From: Roseibacillus persicicus
GTDB taxonomy: Bacteria > Verrucomicrobiota > Verrucomicrobiia > Verrucomicrobiales > Akkermansiaceae
Length of the DNA: 64,000 nt
NCBI RefSeq assembly: GCF_014651675.1
Contig: NZ_BMXI01000011.1
Coordinates: 1-64,000 of the forward strand
Reading direction: 5' to 3'
The position numbers and the translations under genes are program-made. Positions 58,343 to 64,000 of this stretch are shown here, one piece after another. The notes under the pieces were generated by a model. The model was given only the letters and a program-made list of their open reading frames with translations, did not search any database and had not been told where the DNA came from. How positions within the stretch are numbered: position 1 is the stretch's first letter; the number at the start of each line of letters is the position of its first letter.

Positions 58343-59269
58343 CTAGCTTGCACTGGAAGCACCTTCGGCTTGACTGCGAAAGGCATTTGGTAAGCAGCCG
58401 ACCTGATTTTTGAAAAAGCGGCTGAAGTAGGAAGGGTCCTTGAAGTTCAGTTGGTAGGCAATCTCTGCGATGGTGAGGCTGGAGTGGGCGAGCAGGCGCT
58501 TGGCCTCCAGAGTGGTTCTTCTCCGCACCAGTGTTCCCGCGCCGTGGCCGCAATTCTGGCGCACGCATTGGCTGAGGTAGTCGGTGCTGACCCCGAGGGC
58601 GGCAGCATAGTCACCAGGCAGATGCTTCTCCGAGATGTCGCGACCCAAGAGCTTGAGGAACTGCTGATAGATTCGGGTGGAAGCGGGACTGGTGGTGGGT
58701 GCCTGATGGGGATTGACACGGTGAGCCTCGATAATGAGGAGGCTGAGCAAGGAGCGAAGAGCGGTCAGGGTGTCGCAGGAATCCGAGCCATACTCGCTGG
58801 CAATACACTGGATGCGCGAGGGGATGAGCGAGTTCTCCGGCAGCGGGAGAACGCTGCTCGAGTTGGGCTCGTAGAACAGCGGGGGGCGAATCAGGAGGTC
58901 CTCATGCTGACCGTGATCGGCAAGAAAAGTCTCATCGAAGGCCAGCATGTGACCCTTGAGCAAGTGCCCATGGGGCCAACCGTGAATTTGCCCGGGGGAG
59001 ACCACCACGAGGCAGGCTCCCTCGAGGTCGTAAGTGATGAAATCCGCCAGATACTGACCTTGGGCGGCTGGAAAGTAGAAAATTTCGAAGTAGGGGTGCC
59101 GGTGCGGCCGGACCTTGTGCTTGGGAAAATCGAATCCTTCCGAAAAGTCGCCATAGAAGAAGTGTCCGTCATCGCGAGTGGTGAGCCCGCGCTGTGGATT
59201 GGCGTATTCAGGAATGTTGTAGTTGGACACGGTGGCGAGGGAACCGGTCCAGTGTGCCGGAATTCCCAA
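58343..59269 (-). CDS. AraC-family transcriptional regulator
   Basis: A 308-aa regulator with an N-terminal cupin-like sensor (HRHPYFEIFYFPAAQGQY; HGWPHGHLLKGHML) and a C-terminal double helix-turn-helix of the AraC type (SSLTIAEIAYQLNFKDPSYFSRFFKNQ). The annotated start at 59269 is TTG; GTG 59230 (SNYNIPEY..) is an alternative. AraC regulators of this shape usually sense sugars and activate nearby catabolic or transport genes. The downstream exported cupin gene is a likely target. Confidence 0.9.
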   Translation of the reverse strand: MGIPAHWTGSLATVSNYNIPEYANPQRGLTTRDDGHFFYGDFSEGFDFPKHKVRPHRHPYFEIFYFPAAQGQYLADFITYDLEGACLVVVSPGQIHGWPHGHLLKGHMLAFDETFLADHGQHEDLLIRPPLFYEPNSSSVLPLPENSLIPSRIQCIASEYGSDSCDTLTALRSLLSLLIIEAHRVNPHQAPTTSPASTRIYQQFLKLLGRDISEKHLPGDYAAALGVSTDYLSQCVRQNCGHGAGTLVRRRTTLEAKRLLAHSSLTIAEIAYQLNFKDPSYFSRFFKNQVGCLPNAFRSQAEGASSAS

Positions 59270-59362
59270 CCAAAGGCACGCGATAATCTGGAATCGCGGG
59301 ATCCCAAACGGGTCGTTGCCTCAGAGAGCGCGACTCGTTTCCGAGTAGGCTCAAATTCGGGG

Positions 59363-61135
59363 CTAGCCTTTAATCTCCATCAACATTTGGGCGTTGTTGG
59401 GGAATTTTTTCAGGAAGAAAAGTAGCCGCTCCATGGCCTCAATCTGTCGGTGGCCAGCAAGGCCCCGGCGGATGAGATTGATCTTATGTAAAGTGTGCTC
59501 GGGCAAGAGAAGCTCTTCGCGGCGGGTGCCGGACTTGAAAAGGTCGACTGCGGGATAGACAAAGTGCTCGGCGATTCGGCGATCCAGGACGAGCTCCATG
59601 TTGCCGGTGCCTTTGAATTCCATAAAAATGGCTTCGTCGGCCTTTGAATTGGTCTGCACCAAAGCGGTTCCGAGAATCGTGAGCGAGCCAGCTTCCTTCG
59701 TGTTCCGGGCTGCGGCGAAAAGGCGGCGCGGTTCTTCCAGAGCACCGGCCATGATGCCACCAGATTGAATGCCACGCCCGCGGCCTTTTTTGCTGCCACC
59801 CATCGTGTTGTTGTAGGCGCGGGCAAGGCGGGTGATGGAGTCCATCACAAGAAAGACGTGTTGTCCGGCTTCCACCAGGCGCTTCGCGCGCTCGATGCAG
59901 AGTTCGGCCAGACGGCAGTGATTGCGGGCGGGTTCATCATTGGAGGAGGCGTAGATTTCGGCGTCGGGTAATTGACGTCGGAATTCGGTCACTTCCTCGG
60001 GGCGCTCATCCACGAGACAGACCATCAAATGCATGGTCTCCGAGTGGAGTTCCTGCACGGCCTCGGCGATGTGGAGGAGAAGGGTGGTTTTTCCCGCCCG
60101 AGGAGGGGATACGATGAGACCCCGTTGACCGCGTCCGACAGGAGCGAGAATATCAAGGACCCGCGTGGTGAAACGTTCAGGAGTGGTCTCCAACCCGATT
60201 CGCTTGGTTGGGAAAATGGCCTTCAACTCGTCGAAATGCGGGAAAGATTTCGCATCTTCCGGGGAATACCCGTTGATCATGTCGATGCTGACCATCTGGG
60301 GGCCCCGGGGACCTTGCTGGGCCTTGCCGCTTAGAAATTGGCCTTCGCGAAGGGCGAGTTGTTGAACAAGATCCGGTGGAACGAAGACGTCACTCTTCGA
60401 TTGTTCGTAGTTTCCTTTGGATTCGCGCAGGAAACCGAAGCCTTTGGGAGTGGTCTCCAAGAGGCCGGTCACTTCGTAAGGGTCGCCAATCATCTTGGAG
60501 CCCTTGCCTTTGCCTTCACTGTCGGTACGATCGCGGTTCTTGGGATTTCGGCGGTCTCCCCGTTCCTTGCGGTCACCGTTGGAGTCATCTTGCTGAGCAG
60601 CCTTTCCCACTGGTCCGCCTTTCACGCGACCCATGGGGCGGCCATTCCGGCGAGGGATATCGTCCTCCTTGACCTCGATGGTTTTCTCAACCACGGGTTC
60701 TTCCTTTTCCTTGGGAGGTTTCATCCCCTCGGGAACGGCGAGAACTTTGCGGGTGGCCTTCTTGGCTGCCTTTTTAGCCGCAGGGCGGGCGATGGGCTGG
60801 GATTTTTTAGCGGAAGACTTTTCGTTCTGAATCTCGATTTTTTTCGGAGCTTCCTCGCGAGACTCTTCCTTTTTAGAGGTTTTTGGCGACTTCTCGGCTG
60901 GCTCTTCTTGTGTTGGGGCGGATTTTTTAGCTCTTGTTGCCGCCTTCTTGGCCGAGGCCTTTTTAGCAGCCTTCTTTGTAGCTTTCTTGGCTGCCTTCTT
61001 TGCGACCTTTTGGGTGGCTTTAGTCGCTTTTTTAACCGCCTTTTTTCGGGCGGGGGCTTTGGCGGGAGCTGGGGAGGACTCGCCTTCGTTTGTATCGAAT
61101 TCGGTCTGGATGAGGTCGCGGGGTTCGTCGGCCAT
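59363..61135 (-). CDS. rho: Transcription termination factor Rho with Lys/Ala-rich N-terminus
   Basis: A 590-aa hexameric RNA-dependent ATPase/helicase that ends transcription. Residues about 15-170 are a basic KKA/KKAAK-repeat region resembling histone H1 tails. Next comes the cold-shock-like RNA-binding domain (GFGFLRESKGNYEQSKSDVFV), then the ATPase with Walker A SPPRAGKTTLL, VDERPEEVTEF, the Q-loop NTMGGSKKGRGRGIQSGG and a GTGNMELVLDRRIAE segment. Rho-N like extensions are known in this and other phyla. ATG 61135 (MADEPRDL) is preferred over 61198. Its divergent partner is nfeD. Confidence 0.94.
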   Translation of the reverse strand: MADEPRDLIQTEFDTNEGESSPAPAKAPARKKAVKKATKATQKVAKKAAKKATKKAAKKASAKKAATRAKKSAPTQEEPAEKSPKTSKKEESREEAPKKIEIQNEKSSAKKSQPIARPAAKKAAKKATRKVLAVPEGMKPPKEKEEPVVEKTIEVKEDDIPRRNGRPMGRVKGGPVGKAAQQDDSNGDRKERGDRRNPKNRDRTDSEGKGKGSKMIGDPYEVTGLLETTPKGFGFLRESKGNYEQSKSDVFVPPDLVQQLALREGQFLSGKAQQGPRGPQMVSIDMINGYSPEDAKSFPHFDELKAIFPTKRIGLETTPERFTTRVLDILAPVGRGQRGLIVSPPRAGKTTLLLHIAEAVQELHSETMHLMVCLVDERPEEVTEFRRQLPDAEIYASSNDEPARNHCRLAELCIERAKRLVEAGQHVFLVMDSITRLARAYNNTMGGSKKGRGRGIQSGGIMAGALEEPRRLFAAARNTKEAGSLTILGTALVQTNSKADEAIFMEFKGTGNMELVLDRRIAEHFVYPAVDLFKSGTRREELLLPEHTLHKINLIRRGLAGHRQIEAMERLLFFLKKFPNNAQMLMEIKG

Positions 61136-61488
61136 AAGTCTGTTGTTGAAAGTGGTGTAGCGTGAGTTGCGGACGGCAATCAGCGAGCTTGCAGCCATGA
61201 GGCCAAGCTTTTGTTGTGAGGGTAGGGGGAGTGCAGGCCAAAGCCGCAGGGTGCGTTCATGAAAACGAGAAAGGGAGATGAGGTCCAGTGGAGTTCGAGC
61301 GGAGAACCAGAAGCGTCGAGCGAAGATGCGGACGATTGGACGGTTGCTGAACAGACGGGAGCGACAAAAACGAGATGTCGAATCCCTCGGACAGACGAAG
61401 GTTGCCCAATATCCGCCCCGCTGTCGAATCCTTTTTCGTGTCTGTCTTTTGACATGAAAATCTTGAGGTTCAGGTGTAGCTTCCCAGC
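61136..61488. other. Divergent intergenic region between rho and nfeD
   Basis: This gap of about 350 bases holds no gene I would support. A plus-strand 77-codon frame (61259-61492) overlaps the nfeD start in an ATGA fashion, but its translation is low in family-like features. The promoters of rho and nfeD must lie here. Confidence 0.4.
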
Positions 61489-62931
61489 ATGAAACTCCTT
61501 CTTGTGCTCCTCTTGAGCCTTGTCACGACTCTAACCGCAGCCGCTGCTGACAAGCCTTCCCCCAATGCGCTGGGGAAGTCTGAAGAAGAAAGTTACGAGG
61601 GCAAGGTGGTCGTAATTAAGGTGGGGGAAAGCGATCTAATCAATAGGCAGGCCTTTAAGTTCTTTCGCCGAACCTTGGAGCGAGTGAACGAGGAAAAGGC
61701 GAAGGCGGTGATTTTCGAGCTGAATACCCCGGGAGGCCTGGCTCACGAGACCACGGACCTGATGATGAAAGATATGTCATCCCTCAAGGTTCCATCCTAT
61801 GCTTTTGTTAATATTGAGGCGAGTTCTGCGGGAGCCTTCATTGCAGTTGCGACCGATACGATCTATATGGCGCCCCTTTCCACCATTGGTTCTGCCGCAG
61901 TGGTGAGTGGAACGGGGGAAGAGATTGAGGCCACCATGCGGGCCAAGATTGAAGGTAAGCTCAAATCGGTGGTTCGAAATGTTGCGGAGACCAAGGGGCA
62001 CAATTTCGAGGTCGTGGAGGCCATGATGATTGTCGACAAGGAAAGCGAGTTTGGCGATGTGAAGGTTGGGAAAGGGGAATTGCTCAACCTGACGGCGGCT
62101 CAGGCTACCACCGTTTTCGAAGGGAAGCCTCTTTTGGCCAAAGGCATCGCGACCTCAGTGGAAGACCTTCTAATTCAGGAAGGGATGGAGGGAGCGGAAG
62201 TGGTGGTTGCCGCAATGACTGGTTTCGAGAAATTCGCCTATTGGATTGGGACGGTCGGTGCGGTGTTGATTCTAATTGGGCTGGGTGCTGGTTACCTGGA
62301 GATGAAAACGCCGGGCTTTGGGGTCGGAGCGATTATTGCCATCGTCGCATTCTCGACCTTCTTCTTTGGGAACTATGTGGCGGGAAATCTTGCAGGGTAT
62401 GAGACTGCGGCCATTTTTGTAGTGGGGATCATCTTTATTCTACTTGATATCTTCTTATTCCCGGGAACCTTCGTTCTAGGGCTTACGGGGGTGGCCATGG
62501 TCTTGGGGTCTCTTTTGTTTTCCATGGTGGATCGCTTTTCCTGGCAGGATTGGGGTGATGGCGATATCGGGCTCTGGAAAGCGATTTCCGGCCCGTCAAC
62601 CGCTCTGGCGATCGGCCTATTGGGCTCAATCGTTCTCTTTGCGCTTTTGATGCGCTTCCTTCCCAATGTGGGCTTCTTGAATCGCTACCTCTTGCCCGCC
62701 GCGGTCGAAGGGGGCACGGGAAAACTCGCTGACGAAAGAGGTGCCGAATCGCGCGTCGGCTGGACCGGAGTTGCTAGTACTGACCTGCGCCCGTCCGGAA
62801 AGGCTGTATTCCAAGAGAAGACGCTCGATGTCACTGCTGAGAATCATTTTGTCGCTGCCGGAGCCCCGCTTCGCATTATTAGCGAAAATGGGATGCGGAT
62901 TGTGGTCAAAGAAATCGACCCAGTCGCTTAG
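61489..62931 (+). CDS. NfeD-family membrane protein with ClpP-like serine protease
   Basis: A 480-aa long-form NfeD protein. A signal peptide (to about residue 21) precedes a ClpP-class protease domain (about 35-220) with nucleophile Ser in NIEASSAGAFIAVATD and TIGSAAVVSG. Next come four to five membrane helices (about 250-405, with GVGAIIAIVAFSTFFFGNY) and a C-terminal OB-fold (RVGWTGVAST, APLRIISENGMRIVV). In other bacteria these work with SPFH/stomatin proteins in membrane quality control; no partner is encoded next door. ATG 61489 follows no obvious Shine-Dalgarno. Confidence 0.88.
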   Translation: MKLLLVLLLSLVTTLTAAAADKPSPNALGKSEEESYEGKVVVIKVGESDLINRQAFKFFRRTLERVNEEKAKAVIFELNTPGGLAHETTDLMMKDMSSLKVPSYAFVNIEASSAGAFIAVATDTIYMAPLSTIGSAAVVSGTGEEIEATMRAKIEGKLKSVVRNVAETKGHNFEVVEAMMIVDKESEFGDVKVGKGELLNLTAAQATTVFEGKPLLAKGIATSVEDLLIQEGMEGAEVVVAAMTGFEKFAYWIGTVGAVLILIGLGAGYLEMKTPGFGVGAIIAIVAFSTFFFGNYVAGNLAGYETAAIFVVGIIFILLDIFLFPGTFVLGLTGVAMVLGSLLFSMVDRFSWQDWGDGDIGLWKAISGPSTALAIGLLGSIVLFALLMRFLPNVGFLNRYLLPAAVEGGTGKLADERGAESRVGWTGVASTDLRPSGKAVFQEKTLDVTAENHFVAAGAPLRIISENGMRIVVKEIDPVA

Positions 62932-63073
62932 GCTAAGGGGAGCTTTTTCCAGTTTGTCTGGTTTCCCGAAGACAAAACGCGTCTATAGGGAAATTTTTTT
63001 AAGGTTAGGTTGAGATTCCGCCTCAAACTATAGATTGCATTTTGCAAAATCGGGGCGTTTTGACCGTGCGATT

Positions 63074-63108
63074 TGAGACATGGTGAGCCAGATTGTCTCA
63101 TTTTTTTT
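63074..63108 (+). terminator. Rho-independent terminator downstream of nfeD
   Basis: TGAGACA (63074-63080) pairs with TGTCTCA (63094-63100), followed by eight Ts (63101-63108). It lies about 140 bases after the nfeD stop. Its position in the leader of the sigma factor gene also leaves open a role as an attenuator. Confidence 0.65.
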
Positions 63109-63175
63109 CAAGGTATTTTCAACAAACTTTGAAAAATAGTCCTGAAATCGTGATAGAACCGTTGGTTTTGTCAGT

Positions 63176-63194
63176 AATTAGAATAATTCTAATT
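63176..63194. promoter_or_regulatory. Perfect 19-bp palindrome, Fur/PerR-like operator candidate
   Basis: AATTAGAAT (63176-63184), a central A, and ATTCTAATT (63186-63194) form a perfect inverted repeat. The inner 15 bases TTAGAATAATTCTAA have the 7-1-7 geometry of Fur/PerR boxes (PerR: TTATAATNATTATAA). It lies 105 bases before the probable start of the sigma factor gene. No Fur-family gene is in the window, so the assignment rests on pattern alone. Confidence 0.45.
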
Positions 63195-63298
63195 CCAAAC
63201 TTGCGGATGGAATAGAATTTGCAAAGATAACGGCAACACAAAAACTGAAATGTCAAAGTACAGTGGAATAAAGTGTGAGGCAGCGAGTCTTACCCCAT

Positions 63299-64000
63299 AT
63301 GAACGATGACTTTTCTCGCAGAACCATAGATCACATGTCCAACTACGATTCAGATAGCAGCTTGCGAGTTTACATGCGCGAGATTTCGAAAACGCCTTTG
63401 CTAACCCCCGAAGAGGAGGTCGAATTGGCTGAGCGCATCAAGAAGGGTGACAAAGCAGCCCGGACCCACATGATCAAGGCCAACCTTCGATTGGTGGTCA
63501 AGATCGCCCAGGATTATTCCGGCTACGGCTTGCCACTTTCCGACCTCATTTCCGAGGGCAACATCGGCCTTATGAAAGCCGTGGAGCGCTTCGACCCGAA
63601 CAAGGGCGGAAAATTGAGCACCTACGGATCGTGGTGGATTAAGCAGTCAATCAAGCGTGCTTTGGCCAACCAGTCGAAGACGATCCGTCTCCCTGTCCAC
63701 ATGGTTGATAAGATTGCCCGCATGCGTCGCATCTCGTCCATGTTGGGTGAGTCTCTGGGCCGCGAACCGACTGACGAAGAGTTGGGCGAAGAGTTGGGCT
63801 TGCCTCGCCAGAAGCTAGCCGCCCTCAAGCGCGCTTCCCAGCGTCCGACCTCTCTTGACGAACCGTTTGGTGACGAAGAGCGCGGCAGCTATAGTGAAGT
63901 CATCGGCGACGAGCGTGCGGTAAATCCTTTCGATGCTCTCGCAGACAAGAACATGCATGGTCACTTGGATGACCTGCTGGAGGTCCTCGATGAGCGCGAG
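63299..64000 (+). CDS. rpoD: Primary sigma-70 factor, RpoD/SigA type (partial)
   Basis: The first 234 codons of a sigma-70 factor that runs off the right edge of the window. Region 1.2 (SSLRVYMREISKTPLLTPEEE) is followed by region 2 with LRLVVKIAQDYSGYGLPLSDLISEGNIGLMKAVERFD and the STYGSWWIKQSIKRAL -10-recognition helix. Region 3 starts at KTIRLPVHMVDKI. The N-terminal region 1.1 seems absent, so it is a compact primary-like sigma. ATG 63299 (MNDDFSRRT) and ATG 63335 (MSNYDSDS) are alternative starts. The C-terminus and region 4 are outside the window. Confidence 0.93.
   Translation, partial: MNDDFSRRTIDHMSNYDSDSSLRVYMREISKTPLLTPEEEVELAERIKKGDKAARTHMIKANLRLVVKIAQDYSGYGLPLSDLISEGNIGLMKAVERFDPNKGGKLSTYGSWWIKQSIKRALANQSKTIRLPVHMVDKIARMRRISSMLGESLGREPTDEELGEELGLPRQKLAALKRASQRPTSLDEPFGDEERGSYSEVIGDERAVNPFDALADKNMHGHLDDLLEVLDERE

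Larger units (their letters stand above)
62932..63298. other. AT-rich leader region upstream of the sigma factor gene
   Basis: This 367-base region separates nfeD from the sigma-70 gene. It contains a terminator (63074-63108), the palindrome ATTTTGCAAAAT (63039-63050) and the 19-bp operator-like palindrome (63176-63194). The promoter of the sigma factor gene should be in the last 150 bases; TAGAAT (63179-63184) inside the palindrome is a possible -10 element but no good -35 precedes it. Confidence 0.5.

Noticed and set aside
61259-61492. 77-codon frame overlapping the nfeD start (ATGA)
   Set aside because: The overlap is attractive for coupling but the translation is low in structure and has no recognisable motif; nfeD begins with its own signal peptide.

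Overview
The window is one continuous stretch of a Verrucomicrobiota chromosome, most likely order Verrucomicrobiales and probably marine. The evidence is family content: a Verru_Chthon cassette protein A, a Minf_1886-family protein, a PEP-CTERM protein, exported proteins ending in calcium-binding TSP3-type repeats, a lysine-rich Rho, and saccharolytic genes (sulfatase, agarase-like GH16, GH2 beta-galactosidase). Many starts lack a clear Shine-Dalgarno and several are TTG or GTG. I see no rRNA, tRNA, CRISPR array or prophage.

Layout. 0-13 kb: two stem-loops at the left edge, then a surface block (LamG-like/FN3/TSP3 protein, Verru_Chthon A prepilin-like giant, an unknown exported protein), a 1030-aa sulfatase and a PEP-CTERM protein, then a DEAD-box helicase. 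13-17.7 kb: RluA-type pseudouridine synthase, topoisomerase IB, ABM-like protein, LolA-like protein, VKOR-DsbA fusion. 17.8-26.9 kb: a tight plus-strand run with a 1255-aa TPM/coiled-coil protein, DUF3820, a methyltransferase, an FAD oxidoreductase and a type III polyketide synthase (two of the junctions have ATGA-type overlaps), then a Ser/Thr kinase and RNase H. 26.9-39.6 kb: minus-strand genes: a photolyase-like protein lacking the iron-sulfur cysteines, then aroB, a PpiC/SurA-like isomerase, ispH, Minf_1886, two large TPR proteins, thiD and a soluble histidine kinase. 39.6-49 kb: cutA and a SulP transporter, then an accessory block bracketed by two diverged copies of the 3' end of an NHL-propeller gene. 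The block holds a GH16 enzyme, a lacZ-like gene broken by one in-frame TAA, and a REP-type transposase whose 5' end is tandemly duplicated. 49-64 kb: a POT peptide transporter with a pseudopilin-G-like insert, ilvD, metY-like, a glycosyltransferase, LysR and AraC regulators around an exported cupin protein, rho, nfeD and the start of the primary sigma factor gene, preceded by a perfect Fur/PerR-like 19-bp palindrome.

How the genes fit together. The methyltransferase, flavoprotein and type III PKS look like a compact biosynthetic cassette for a methylated, oxidised alkylpyrone or phenolic lipid. The GH16, GH2, NHL and sulfatase genes suit growth on sulfated algal galactans, although the beta-galactosidase looks inactivated. 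The best candidates for something undescribed are the PKS cassette with its giant TPM neighbour, the POT transporter insert, the cluster-less photolyase relative, and the palindrome before rpoD.
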